From NCBI RefSeq assembly GCF_014203835.1, contig NZ_JACHJW010000001.1, positions 6,088,501 to 6,152,500 of the forward strand: a DNA stretch of 64,000 bases, in the 5' to 3' direction. Source of the DNA: Micromonospora polyrhachis (GTDB taxonomy: Bacteria; Actinomycetota; Actinomycetes; Mycobacteriales; Micromonosporaceae). Positions 1 through 8,991 of the stretch are shown one piece after another (within the stretch, counting starts at the first letter, position 1; every line of letters starts with the position of its first letter). The position numbers and the translations under genes were made by a program. Under the pieces are notes generated by a model, which was not told the DNA's origin, ran no database searches, and worked only from the letters and a program-made list of their open reading frames with translations.

Positions 1-434
<434 letters not shown>

Positions 435-504
435 CGAGATGCGGCTTAGCGGGATGCGCCTCGGCGGGATGCGGAACGAAGCAACGGAGACGGTGGTCTG
501 AGTC

Positions 505-3090
505 ATGCGAGTGGGAATTTCCTGGCTACGGGAGTACGTCGACCTGCCCGCCGACCTGTCGGTCGAGAACCTCGAACAGGCCCTGGTCGAGCTCGGCATC
601 GAGGTCGAGTCCGCGGTGGATCTGCGGACCACGGTCACCGGGCCGCTGGTGGTCGGCGAGGTGCGCGAGATCGAGGAGCTGACCGGGTTCAAGAAGCCGA
701 TCCGCTTCTGCCGGGTGGACGTGGGCACCGCCAACGGCACCGGCGAACCGCAGGAGATCGTCTGCGGCGCGACCAACTTCGCCCCCGGTGACCGGGTGGT
801 GGTGATCCTGCCCGGCGGCGTACTGCCCGGCGGGTTCGCCATCGGGGCCCGCAAGACGTACGGGCGCAACTCCAACGGCATGATCTGCTCGGCCCGCGAA
901 CTGGGCCTCGGCGACGACCACTCGGGCATCATCGTGCTGCCGGCGGAGAGCCCGGCCAAGCCCGGTGACGACGCCCGACCGGTGGTGGGGCTCGACGACA
1001 TCGTGGTCGAGTTGGAGATCACCCCCGACCGGGGGTACGCCATGTCGGTGCGGGGTGTCGCCCGCGAGCTGTCCCACGCGCTCGGGCTGCCGTTCCGGGA
1101 CCCGGGTGTCGTGCCGGCACCGGGGGCGACCGCCGAACCGGCGTATCCGGTGCGGGTGCTGGACACCGTCGGCTGTGACCGGTTCGCCGCGCGGGCGGTG
1201 CGGGGCATCGACCCGCTGGCGCAGAGTCCGCAGTGGATGCAGCAGCGGCTGACCGTCGCCGGGATCCGGGTCATCTCCCTGCCGGTCGACATCACCAACT
1301 ACCTGATGCTCGAACTGGGCCAGCCGATGCACGCCTTCGACCTGGACCGGATCTCCGGACCCCTGGTGGTCCGCCGGGCCGAGGCGGGGGAGCGGCTGAC
1401 CACCCTGGACGGGGTGGACCGGAAGCTGGCCACCGAGGACATGGTGATCTGCGACGACACCGGTCCGATCTCCCTGGCGGCGGTGATGGGTGGCGAGACC
1501 AGCGAGGTCATCGCCGGCACCACCAACGTGCTGTTCGAGGCGGCGCACTGGGACCCGGCGATGGTCGGCCGGACCGCGCGGCGGCACAAGCTGTTCAGCG
1601 AGGCGGCCAAGCGCTGGGAACGGGGCGTCGACCCGGCCCTGCCGCTGGTGGCGATCGACCGGGCGGTCGCGCTGCTGACCGCACATGCCGGCGGCACCGC
1701 CAGCGCCGAGATCCTGGACCTCGACCACGTGTCGGCCCCGACGCCGATCGTGTTCGACCCGCAGCTTCCCGGCCGCCGGATCGGCGTCGACTACGCCCCG
1801 GCCCGGGTCACCGAGTTGCTGGAGCAGGTCGGGTGCGCGGTGACCGAGGGCATCGACCGGTTGGCCGAGGACCCGGGGTCGGTCGCCGCTGCACCGGCCT
1901 CCGCCGCGCCGAGGGCCTCCCGGAACGGCAGCGCCGAGCCGGCCGGTCTCGTCGTCACCCCGCCCAGCTGGCGGCCGGACCTGACCGAACCGATCGACCT
2001 GGTCGAGGAGATCGTCCGGCTGGACGGCTACCACCGGGTGCCGGCGATACTGCCCCAGGCCCCAGCCGGGCGAGGACTGACCGCCGAGCAGCGGCGTCGC
2101 CGTTCGGTGGCCCGGAGCCTGGCCGACCACGGCTACGTCGAGGTGCTGGCCTACCCGTTCGTGGCACCCGAGGTGTTCGACGCGCTCGGGCTGCCCGCCG
2201 ACGATTCGCGCCGGTCCGCCGTACGACTGGCCAACCCGCTGTCGGAGGAGGAGCCGCTGCTGCGTACCACGCTGCTCGGCCCACTGCTCGGCGCGCTGCG
2301 GCGCAACATCGGCCGGGGGCAGCGGGACCTGGCGCTCTACGAGATCGGCCTGGTCTTCGAGCCGAAGCCGGGGGCCGGTGCGCCGCCGGCCATGGGGGTG
2401 GACGACCGGCCGTCGGACGCCGACCTGGCCGCCGCCGAGGCGGTCGTGCCGCGCCAGCCGTGGCACGTGGCGGCGGTGCTCGCCGGCGAGCTGGACCCGG
2501 CCGGCTGGTGGGGGGCGGGCCGCCCGGCCGGCTGGGCCGACGCGGTCGCCGCCGCCCGGCTGGTGCTGGCCACCGCCGGTATCCCCGACGAGCGGGTCAC
2601 CGTCCGGCAGGCCGACCGGGCACCGTGGCACCCGGGGCGCTGTGCCGAGGTGCTGGTCGACGATGTGACCGTCGGGTACGCCGGTGAGCTGCACCCGTCG
2701 GTGGTCGACGCGATGGAGCTGCCGAGGCGTACCAGCGCCATGGAACTCGACCTCGACCTGCTGCCGCCGGCCCCGGTGGTGCCCGCCCCGTTGATCTCCA
2801 ACTTCCCGCCGGCCCTGATCGACGTGGCGTTGGTCGTCGACGACGAGGTACCCGCCGCCGAGCTGCGCCGGACCCTGGCCGAGGGGGCGGGGGAGCTGCT
2901 GGAGTCGATCCGGCTGTTCGACGTTTACACCTCGGCCGAGCAGTTGGGGCAGGGGCGCAAGTCGTTGGCGTACAAGCTGACCTTCCGTGCGTCGGACCGG
3001 ACGCTCACCGCCGAGGAGGCGGTGGCCGCCCGGGACGCGGCGGTTGCTCGGGCGGCAGCCCGGTTCGGCGCCACCCTCCGGGGGGCCTGA
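505..3090 (+). CDS. pheT: Phenylalanyl-tRNA synthetase beta subunit
   Basis: Beta subunit (861 aa, the normal length) of phenylalanyl-tRNA synthetase; it binds tRNA and edits mischarged Tyr-tRNA-Phe. The ATG at 505 begins MRVGISWLREYVDLP, the canonical PheT start. Domains in order: N-terminal region, EMAP-like tRNA-binding domain (about 40-150), B3/B4 editing region (about 215-385), B5 domain (about 405-500, with a Pro/Ala-rich insert), catalytic-like core (about 505-740) and the C-terminal FDX-ACB anticodon-binding domain (about 768-861). The stop TGA is 4 bases before the next GTG, so the downstream signal peptidase gene is probably translated from the same mRNA. Confidence 0.98.
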   Translation: MRVGISWLREYVDLPADLSVENLEQALVELGIEVESAVDLRTTVTGPLVVGEVREIEELTGFKKPIRFCRVDVGTANGTGEPQEIVCGATNFAPGDRVVVILPGGVLPGGFAIGARKTYGRNSNGMICSARELGLGDDHSGIIVLPAESPAKPGDDARPVVGLDDIVVELEITPDRGYAMSVRGVARELSHALGLPFRDPGVVPAPGATAEPAYPVRVLDTVGCDRFAARAVRGIDPLAQSPQWMQQRLTVAGIRVISLPVDITNYLMLELGQPMHAFDLDRISGPLVVRRAEAGERLTTLDGVDRKLATEDMVICDDTGPISLAAVMGGETSEVIAGTTNVLFEAAHWDPAMVGRTARRHKLFSEAAKRWERGVDPALPLVAIDRAVALLTAHAGGTASAEILDLDHVSAPTPIVFDPQLPGRRIGVDYAPARVTELLEQVGCAVTEGIDRLAEDPGSVAAAPASAAPRASRNGSAEPAGLVVTPPSWRPDLTEPIDLVEEIVRLDGYHRVPAILPQAPAGRGLTAEQRRRRSVARSLADHGYVEVLAYPFVAPEVFDALGLPADDSRRSAVRLANPLSEEEPLLRTTLLGPLLGALRRNIGRGQRDLALYEIGLVFEPKPGAGAPPAMGVDDRPSDADLAAAEAVVPRQPWHVAAVLAGELDPAGWWGAGRPAGWADAVAAARLVLATAGIPDERVTVRQADRAPWHPGRCAEVLVDDVTVGYAGELHPSVVDAMELPRRTSAMELDLDLLPPAPVVPAPLISNFPPALIDVALVVDDEVPAAELRRTLAEGAGELLESIRLFDVYTSAEQLGQGRKSLAYKLTFRASDRTLTAEEAVAARDAAVARAAARFGATLRGA

Positions 3091-3094
3091 CCCG

Positions 3095-3565
3095 GTGGGT
3101 ACGGCGGTCGTCGTCATCGTGGTGGCCGGCGTCCTGGCGTCGGTCGTCGCGGCGCTGGTCTGGCTACGGCGGCGGCTGCTGATCGTGTCGGTCGTGGGTC
3201 GCAGCATGGAGCCCACGCTGCGGCCCGGCGACCGGGTGTTGGCGCGGCGGGTGCCGCTCGCCGCCATCCGACGCGGCGACGTCGTGGTGGTGGTGGCCCC
3301 GGTGCGGGCGACGACTGACTCGACGCGACTAGAGACGGGCGCGCCCGCCCTGCTCATCAAACGGGCGTACGCGGTGCCCGGTGACCCGGTGCCGGTGGAT
3401 CGGGTGCCGATCCTGCGCCGGGAGCCGGAGCCGGTGGTGCCGGCGGACCGTCTTGTCGTGCTCGGCGACAACCCGCCGGTGAGCTACGACTCGCGCGAGT
3501 GTGGCTACATCACCGGGCAGGGCGTGCTCGGTGTGGTGATCCGGCCCCGCCTACCGTCCCGATAG
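3095..3565 (+). CDS. Small S26-family signal peptidase (type I-like)
   Basis: A 156-aa membrane-anchored serine/lysine peptidase. Residues 1-22 form one hydrophobic helix; the catalytic serine sits in GRSMEPTLRPGD (Ser37) and the general-base lysine in LLIKRAYAVPGD (Lys89); the C-terminal VVLGDNPPVSYDSR box is the third conserved block. The family cleaves exported precursors after A-x-A motifs on the outer membrane face. It is shorter than LepB because the beta-rich insert is missing, as in the small S26 peptidases. I chose the GTG at 3095, which starts just before the membrane helix and 4 bases after pheT; an upstream in-frame start would overlap pheT. The next gene is a Cys-rich peptide whose leader ends in Ala-Ala-Ala, so a role in maturing it is possible, but this is inference from proximity only: the gene is in the pheT transcript and convergent with the peptide gene. 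Confidence 0.85.
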   Translation: MGTAVVVIVVAGVLASVVAALVWLRRRLLIVSVVGRSMEPTLRPGDRVLARRVPLAAIRRGDVVVVVAPVRATTDSTRLETGAPALLIKRAYAVPGDPVPVDRVPILRREPEPVVPADRLVVLGDNPPVSYDSRECGYITGQGVLGVVIRPRLPSR

Positions 3566-3573
3566 TCCGGCAC

Positions 3574-3615
3574 GGCGCGCCGGGTGGATCCGGCCCCGGA
3601 TCCACCCGGCGCGCC
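3574..3615. terminator. Perfect bidirectional hairpin terminator
   Basis: Two perfect 18-bp arms (3574-3591 and 3598-3615) around a 6-base loop GGCCCC. The hairpin lies between the convergent signal peptidase and Cys-rich peptide genes, so it can end both transcripts. It has no long T tract, as is common in high-GC actinomycetes. Confidence 0.85.
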
Positions 3616-3623
3616 TGGTGTCG

Positions 3624-3839
3624 TCAGCACAGCGAGGTCATCGTGACCCCACTGGCACTGCAGTAGTAGCCGCACGAGCCGCAGGTCGTCTTACACGTGG
3701 GCGTGTAGCTGCAACGCTTGAAGTGGCAGGTGCCGCAGGTCGCGCACCACGGGTCCGGCGGGCAGCCGGCGGCAGCCGTGACCTTCGGCACGACCAGCCC
3801 GAGCATTTTTTCGCCGAGGGCTTCCAGGCGACGGAACAT
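3624..3839 (-). CDS. Ten-cysteine secreted-peptide precursor (RiPP or bacteriocin-like, unrecognised)
   Basis: A 71-aa peptide in two parts. Residues 1-24 (MFRRLEALGEKMLGLVVPKV followed by TAAA) look like an amphipathic leader ending in an A-x-A-like site. Residues 25-71 contain ten cysteines, mostly in C-x2-C and C-x3-C pairs, with Gly, Thr, Ser and Tyr between them, and end with Cys. The ATG at 3839 is preferred over a GTG at 3848: AAGGAGGTGA, an almost perfect ribosome-binding site, lies 5 bases before the ATG but overlaps the GTG. The gene is divergent from a MauE-TlpA-ABC exporter operon, which suggests an exported, disulfide-bonded peptide matured by those proteins. No lanthipeptide, lasso or radical-SAM enzyme is nearby. 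Alternatives are a metal-binding peptide or a signalling peptide. I do not recognise a named family. Confidence 0.8.
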   Translation of the reverse strand: MFRRLEALGEKMLGLVVPKVTAAAGCPPDPWCATCGTCHFKRCSYTPTCKTTCGSCGYYCSASGVTMTSLC

Positions 3840-3873
3840 CTCGTTCACCTCCTTCCGAGTCCGAGGAGGTCCG

Positions 3874-3907
3874 AACCTACGGTGGCCCGCTACAGCGGAG
3901 ATACAGC
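3874..3907 (-). promoter_or_regulatory. Probable SARP-type activator site and -10 box of the Cys-rich peptide gene
   Basis: Read on the minus strand, two adjacent 11-bp units, GCTGTATCTCC and GCTGTAGCGGG (3907 to 3886), share GCTGTA. They are followed after 6 bases by TAGGTT (3879-3874), a good actinobacterial -10 box. SARP regulators are known to bind heptamer direct repeats with 11-bp periodicity placed just before the -10 box. A SARP gene lies at 6944-8860. The pairing is inference. Confidence 0.5.
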
Positions 3908-4021
3908 CTGCTGGGGCAGCCTGCCGGTGACCGGGCAGGAGCGGTAGTCAATCGATGTATGTCGACTGTAGGTCGGGCTCCTACGGTGGGCCTCCCGAAG
4001 CTGATCGTGGAGGCAGTCGGA

Positions 4022-4573
4022 ATGGGTTACCTCGAATTGACCGGCCGATGTCTGCTGGGCCTGGTGTTCCTGGCCGCGGTCGTCGGAAAGCTCCGTAACC
4101 GGTCCGCGATCGACGAGTTCGCCGACTCCATCGTCCAGTTCGGAGTGCTGCCGGCAACGTGGACACGACCCGCTGCCCGGCTGGTGCTGGGTGCCGAGGG
4201 CGTGATCGTGCTGCTGTTGGCCGTACCCGGCACCATGCCCGTGGGCTACCTGCTGGCCATCGGGCTGCTCGGCGTACTCACCGGCGCGATGCTGGTCGCC
4301 GTACGGCGTGGCCGCCGGCCGGCCTGCCTGTGCTTCGGCACCGCCGGTACGCCGATCGGTGGTCGGCACGTGGCCCGGAACATTCTGCTGATGGCGGTCG
4401 CCGTCGGCGGCCTGCTGGTGACTGTCCTCAACGACCCGCCGACAGGTATCGGCGAGGTGCTGCTGGCCGCCGCGACGGCCGTCCCGCTGGCCGCCATCGT
4501 CGTGCGTCTCGACGACATCGTCGACCTGTTCGCCCCGACCTCGGCATCGCCGACCACCCCTAGCCGGACCTGA
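4022..4573 (+). CDS. MauE/DoxX-family redox-associated membrane protein
   Basis: A 183-aa integral membrane protein with about four hydrophobic helices (near residues 8-22, 52-70, 75-95 and 120-137) and the family hallmark ACLCFG (Cys102, Cys104) on a loop. MauE-like proteins pass redox equivalents across the membrane to a thioredoxin-fold partner, in the way DsbB or VKOR does. The ATG at 4022 has GGAGG 8 bases upstream; a farther upstream start is possible but lacks a site. It is followed after 11 bases by a MauD/TlpA-like thioredoxin and then an exporter, so the three probably act together on extracytoplasmic disulfides, most plausibly in the divergent ten-cysteine peptide. Confidence 0.8.
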   Translation: MGYLELTGRCLLGLVFLAAVVGKLRNRSAIDEFADSIVQFGVLPATWTRPAARLVLGAEGVIVLLLAVPGTMPVGYLLAIGLLGVLTGAMLVAVRRGRRPACLCFGTAGTPIGGRHVARNILLMAVAVGGLLVTVLNDPPTGIGEVLLAAATAVPLAAIVVRLDDIVDLFAPTSASPTTPSRT

Positions 4574-4584
4574 AGGAGTGTCTG

Positions 4585-5124
4585 ATGTGGTATCTCACCG
4601 TTGCCGTCGTTCTGGTCGCCGTGCTCGGCCTGGTGAACCTGGTCTTCACCCTCGGGGTGGTCCGCCGGCTACGCGAGCACACCGAGCTACTCAGCGGCCA
4701 ACAGGCCAAACAGCCGGAGGCGATGCTTGAGGGGGGCGGCGTGCCGGCCGAGTTCCGGTCGACATCCACCGACGGTCGGGTGTTCACCCGTGCCGAACTC
4801 CGGCCGATGACCCTGGTCGCGTTCGTCTCTCCCGCCTGTGACCTGTGTGAGGAGCAGATACCCACCCTGCTCGACCGGGCCCGGCATATGCCCGGCGGAC
4901 CGGAACACGTGTGGGTGGTCGTGGTGGGCAAGGGACCGGAGACGGAACCGTACGCCGAGCGCTTCCGGGAGGTGGCCACGGTCTTCATCGAGCCAGGCAA
5001 CGGCGACCTTCCGCTCGCCTTCAAGATCAATGGATATCCGGCGTTCGGCCTCGTCGACGAGAGGGGCGAAGTAACCAACAGCACCTTCGGCATCGCCAGG
5101 TTGGACCTGCCGGTGGCCCGATGA
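4585..5124 (+). CDS. Membrane-anchored TlpA/MauD-like thioredoxin
   Basis: A 179-aa thiol oxidoreductase. Residues 4-26 form an N-terminal membrane anchor. The thioredoxin fold follows, with the active site AFVSPACDLCEEQIP (Cys85-Asp-Leu-Cys88) and a cis-proline region GYPAFGLVD. AAGGAG lies upstream of the ATG. The stop overlaps the next ATG (ATGA at 5121), so translation is coupled to the ABC exporter. Proteins of the MauD type keep substrate cysteines oxidised or isomerised outside the membrane, with MauE as electron partner; that pair is directly present here. The natural substrate is inferred to be the Cys-rich peptide at 3624-3839. Confidence 0.85.
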   Translation: MWYLTVAVVLVAVLGLVNLVFTLGVVRRLREHTELLSGQQAKQPEAMLEGGGVPAEFRSTSTDGRVFTRAELRPMTLVAFVSPACDLCEEQIPTLLDRARHMPGGPEHVWVVVVGKGPETEPYAERFREVATVFIEPGNGDLPLAFKINGYPAFGLVDERGEVTNSTFGIARLDLPVAR

Positions 5125-6974
5125 ATGTCGGAACGGGGGCCGGGGTGCGACTCGCCCCGGCCCGGGCCCTCCGGCACGCGCGCGACGCCCTCGGGCTCAC
5201 CTGGCGCGCGGCCCCCGTCGGAACCGCGGCCGACCTGGGACTCGCGGTACTCGTCGGCCTGATCCCGGTGCTCGCCGCCTGGCTGACCAAACTCGTGCTC
5301 GACCGGCTCGTCACGGGCACCGGCACCGGGCTGGTCGTACTCGGAATGGGCCTGGCGGGCACAGCGGCGGCCGGGGCGGTCCTCCCGCACGTGCGCAAGT
5401 ACGTCGAGGCCGAACGGTCCCGGGCGGTGGCCCGGATGGTACGCCGACGGCTCTATGCCGCGCTGCAACGCTTCGTCGGCCTGGCCCGGTTGGAGAACCC
5501 CGCGTTCCAGGACCAACTCCAGGTGGCGCAGCAGACCGGGCACCTCGGTCCGGCACAGCTCACCGGCAACGTACTGGCCACCGTGCAGAGCGTCATCGGA
5601 ATGACCGGCTTTATCGGCGTACTGCTGGTGCTGAACCCGTGGATGGCGGTGCTGGTGCTGCTCGCCGCCCTGCCGACCCTGTGGATCCAGCTTCGGCTCA
5701 ATCGGGGTCGGGCGGCGATGCTTCTGCGGCTGGAACACTTCCAGCGCCGGGACCTGTTCTTCTCCCAACTGCTGATCGGCATTCCGGCCGCCAAGGAGAT
5801 CCGCCTCTTCGGCCTCGGCCGGTTCTTCGGCGACCGGATGCTCGGCGAACTGAGCGGGATGCACGATACCGAGCACCGGCTGGACCGTCGGGAGATGCGG
5901 GCCCAGGTGCTGTTGGGTTTGTTCGGCGCGGCGGCGGCCGGCACCGGGATCGTCTACACGATCGGGGTGGCCAGCGACGGGCGCCTGAAGATCGGCGACC
6001 TGGCACTCTTCCTCGCCGCCGTACCCGGGGTGCAGAGCGCCCTGGCCAGCCTGGTCGGCCAGATCGGTGCCATCCACCAGGCACTGCTGCTCTTCGACCA
6101 CTACGACGCGGTGGTACGTGCCGAGCCGGACCTGACACTGCCAGCAGCCCCCCGCCCCGCCCCGCCGCTGTGCGCCGGTATCGAGCTGCGCGACGTCTGG
6201 TTCCGCTACGCCGAGGACCACCCGTGGGTGCTCCAGGGCGTGAACCTGCACCTGCCGTACGGATCGACGACGGCACTGGTCGGGCTCAACGGCGCGGGCA
6301 AGAGCACCGTGGTCAAACTGTTGTGCCGGTTCTACGACCCGGAGCGGGGATCCATCCACTGGGACGGGGTCGACCTACGAGACCTGGACCCGGTCAGCCT
6401 GCGGTCGCGGCTGGGCGCGGTCTTCCAGGACTTCATGGCGTACGACCTGACCGCCGCGGAGAATATCGCGGTCGGTGACCTGGCCGCGATCGAGGACCGG
6501 TCGAGGTTGCGGGCCGCGGCCGACGACGCCGGGATCGGCGACCGCCTCGATGCCCTGCCACGCGGCTACGACACCCTGTTGACCAGGATCTTCTTCGACC
6601 ACGGGGACCGGGAGGACCCGCAGACCGGGGTGGTGCTCTCCGGTGGACAGTGGCAGCGGGTGGCGCTGGCCCGAAGCTTCCTGCGGGCCGGCTGTGACCT
6701 GCTTATCCTGGACGAGCCGAGCGCCGGTCTGGACGCCGAGGCCGAACACGACCTGCACCGGCGGCTTCGGCGGTTACGGCAGGGCCGGACCAGTCTGCTC
6801 ATCTCCCACCGGCTCAACGCCGTGCGTGAAGCCGACGTGATCGTGGTGCTCGATGGCGGGCGGGTGGTCGAGCAGGGCGGTCACGACGAACTCATGACGG
6901 TCGGCGGCGACTACGCCCGGCTCTTCGACCTCCAGGCCAGTGGCTACCGGGAGGAGAACGCCGGCGTCTCCTGA
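5121..6974 (+). CDS. ABC exporter, fused permease and ATPase
   Basis: A 617-aa half-transporter of the exporter type. The transmembrane domain (about residues 30-325) has six predicted helices. The nucleotide-binding domain has Walker A GLNGAGKST (about 388-396), signature LSGGQ (about 506-510), Walker B LLILDEPSAG (about 528) and the H-loop LLISHRLNAV. There is no N-terminal C39 peptidase domain, so leader removal would need another protease; a small S26 peptidase lies at 3095. The ATG at 5121 overlaps the thioredoxin stop. Its 3' end overlaps the convergent SARP gene by 31 bases. It likely exports the ten-cysteine peptide. Confidence 0.9.
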   Translation: MNVGTGAGVRLAPARALRHARDALGLTWRAAPVGTAADLGLAVLVGLIPVLAAWLTKLVLDRLVTGTGTGLVVLGMGLAGTAAAGAVLPHVRKYVEAERSRAVARMVRRRLYAALQRFVGLARLENPAFQDQLQVAQQTGHLGPAQLTGNVLATVQSVIGMTGFIGVLLVLNPWMAVLVLLAALPTLWIQLRLNRGRAAMLLRLEHFQRRDLFFSQLLIGIPAAKEIRLFGLGRFFGDRMLGELSGMHDTEHRLDRREMRAQVLLGLFGAAAAGTGIVYTIGVASDGRLKIGDLALFLAAVPGVQSALASLVGQIGAIHQALLLFDHYDAVVRAEPDLTLPAAPRPAPPLCAGIELRDVWFRYAEDHPWVLQGVNLHLPYGSTTALVGLNGAGKSTVVKLLCRFYDPERGSIHWDGVDLRDLDPVSLRSRLGAVFQDFMAYDLTAAENIAVGDLAAIEDRSRLRAAADDAGIGDRLDALPRGYDTLLTRIFFDHGDREDPQTGVVLSGGQWQRVALARSFLRAGCDLLILDEPSAGLDAEAEHDLHRRLRRLRQGRTSLLISHRLNAVREADVIVVLDGGRVVEQGGHDELMTVGGDYARLFDLQASGYREENAGVS

Positions 6975-8860
6975 CCGGGGCAGTGGCCGCTCCGGATCCG
7001 GCGGACCGCCGCGTCCCGTACCTCCTGGGGGTCGTCCGCGGCCAGCTCCGCGGCGTACAGCCAGAGCAGGCGGGACATCCGAAACCTGCCGGCGTCGACC
7101 GGGTCGACGAGCTGGGCTTCGACCAGCCGGTCGAGGGTGACCCCGGCCCGGTCCGGGGTGGTGTCCAGCAGCGCGGCGAGAACGTCTGCCGTGACGGGCC
7201 CGAACCGGAGCAGGCCGAGCCGCCGGAAGGCGACAGCAGTGTCGCCGAGGGACCGGTAACTCGCGGCCAGCCGTGACCGGATCGCCAACTCGTCGAGGCG
7301 ATGCCGCTCGTCGCGTAGCCGGGCGGCCAGGCTGGCCACCGACCGGTGCGGATGCTGGGCCAGTCTGCTCCCGGCGGTCCGTACGGTCAGCGGAAGCCGT
7401 TCACAAAGGTCGACCACGACGTCGGCCGGACCGTCGTTGATCCGGTGCGGACCAGCCGAACGGAGCAGCAACTCGACGGCGTCCGCCTCGGCCAGCGGAC
7501 CAAGCCGCAGGTGTGGCCCGCCGATGGCGGACAGCCGTGACCGGGCGGTAAGCAGCAACGCGGAGCCCCCGCGCACGGGTAGCAGGTCGGCTACCTGGGC
7601 CGGATCGGCGACGTTGTCCAGCACCAGTAGGACGCGTCGACCGAAGAGCAGCGAGCGCACCAGGGCGCGGGCCTCGGCCAGGGTCGTCGGCGTCGGTGTC
7701 GTGGGGCCGCGGAGCGACCGGACCAGACGGGCCGACAACTCCGCGGGGGCCAGCGGTGGCGTCTCCAGCTCGGAACCACCGAGGTCGAGGTAGATCTGCC
7801 CGTCCGGAAAGTGGTCGAGAACCGCCGCCGAGGCGCGTATGGCCAGCGCCGATTTGCCGATCCCGGGCGTACCGGAGATTGTCACCGTGATCGGCCGGTC
7901 GCCCACCCCGGTCAGGGTGGTGTGTAGCCGGGTCGACTCGATTGTCCGGCCAACGAAGGTGTCGACGTCGTACGGCAGCTCGTGCGGCACGATGGATGCC
8001 GTTGCCTCGGTCGGGACGCCACCCGCGATCCGAGCCGGAGACGAGTCCCGGCTGACGGCTCCGGCGGACCGGTCGGCCGATCGCTGGCGTGGATGTAGCA
8101 GGTGCGGATCCCGGCGCAGCATCGCCTGGCGCAACCCATACAGCTCGGCGCTGGGCTGCACGCCGAGGTCGGTGGCGAGGATCGACTGGACGGCGGTGAA
8201 GGCCTCCAGGGCACCGGCGATGTCACCGAGCCGGTAGAGCACGGTCATCAGCTGTGCCCAGGCACGCTCCCGGAGCGGGTTTTCGGCGACGTGTGCCCGT
8301 AGGCGCGCGACCAGGTCGGTGCAGTTGCCGGCCCAGAGCTCCAGATGGCAGGCGAAGTACGCCTCCAGCGCGCCGATGCGCCGTTCCCGTAACCGGTCGA
8401 GTGCGGCGGTCACCATCGGGCCGCCGGTCGGCGCGGCCGGCATCGGCGTGGGCCACATCGCGAGCGCCTGTTGCAGGGTGGTCGTAGCGGTGGTCAGCTC
8501 GCCCCGGCCCAGTGCCGAGTGTCCGTCGGAGACGAGCCGGTCGAACTCGACGGCGTCCAGCTCGCCACGGTGGGTCCGCAACTGGTAGCCGCCGGTGCCG
8601 GCGATCAGTCGAGGTGGTCCTGGCGTCGAACCGGACAGCAGCGTACGGAGCTGGCTGATGTGGCTGCGCAGGTTGGCCACCGCCGAGGGAGGTGGTCTGT
8701 GGCCCCACAGCTCGTCCACCAGCGTGCCGACCGGTACGGGCTGGTTGGTGTGCACCAGGAGGGTCACCAGCAGGGCTGTCGGACGTCCGGCCGGTAGGCG
8801 TAGCGGTTGTCCGTCGCGGTGCACGCAGGGCGTGCCGAGTACCCGAAAGGTCAGTGCCAT
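6944..8860 (-). CDS. AfsR/SARP-family transcriptional regulator with NB-ARC ATPase domain
   Basis: A 638-aa cytoplasmic activator. Order of domains: OmpR-like winged helix (about 1-95, VLVHTNQPVPVGTLVDELWG type), bacterial transcriptional activation domain rich in helices (about 100-245), a linker, and an NB-ARC ATPase with Walker A SGTPGIGKSAL (about 340) and Walker B RRVLLVLDN (about 430). The C-terminal TPR array of AfsR is absent. I chose the ATG at 8860, which begins directly with the winged-helix domain; in-frame starts up to 8929 exist, and none has a clear ribosome site. It is convergent with the exporter operon, and a SARP-like repeat lies in the peptide promoter, so it is the likely pathway-specific activator. 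Confidence 0.85.
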   Translation of the reverse strand: MALTFRVLGTPCVHRDGQPLRLPAGRPTALLVTLLVHTNQPVPVGTLVDELWGHRPPPSAVANLRSHISQLRTLLSGSTPGPPRLIAGTGGYQLRTHRGELDAVEFDRLVSDGHSALGRGELTTATTTLQQALAMWPTPMPAAPTGGPMVTAALDRLRERRIGALEAYFACHLELWAGNCTDLVARLRAHVAENPLRERAWAQLMTVLYRLGDIAGALEAFTAVQSILATDLGVQPSAELYGLRQAMLRRDPHLLHPRQRSADRSAGAVSRDSSPARIAGGVPTEATASIVPHELPYDVDTFVGRTIESTRLHTTLTGVGDRPITVTISGTPGIGKSALAIRASAAVLDHFPDGQIYLDLGGSELETPPLAPAELSARLVRSLRGPTTPTPTTLAEARALVRSLLFGRRVLLVLDNVADPAQVADLLPVRGGSALLLTARSRLSAIGGPHLRLGPLAEADAVELLLRSAGPHRINDGPADVVVDLCERLPLTVRTAGSRLAQHPHRSVASLAARLRDERHRLDELAIRSRLAASYRSLGDTAVAFRRLGLLRFGPVTADVLAALLDTTPDRAGVTLDRLVEAQLVDPVDAGRFRMSRLLWLYAAELAADDPQEVRDAAVRRIRSGHCPGQETPAFSSR

Positions 8861-8991
8861 GCGCGGCCCCCGTGAACCTACCTGGGCAGACGGGCCCACG
8901 GTCCTGGCACCACGTCGCGTCCCAGCCATCGATGATTGTGCCAGGAGTTGTGAACGTCGTGTTGCCGCTGGCGGGACAGTCCCGATCTGGC

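Noticed and set aside
526-3471. A 981-codon open frame on the minus strand across pheT and the signal peptidase gene
   Set aside because: It mirrors the third-codon GC bias of pheT, has low-complexity Arg/Gly/Pro composition, and matches no family.
3624-3839. Lanthipeptide or lasso-peptide precursor
   Set aside because: No LanM, LanB/C, lasso cyclase or radical-SAM gene is near; the redox genes suit disulfides instead.
3891-3907. The TACAGC units here as a further site of the NarL-type regulator (sites at 30547 and 34036)
   Set aside because: Here the units are direct repeats 11 bases apart and not a palindrome; the match is probably chance, and a SARP site fits better.
4560-6359. A 599-codon minus-strand frame opposite the thioredoxin and ABC genes
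   Set aside because: Antisense shadow; the plus-strand genes have clear motifs over the same bases.
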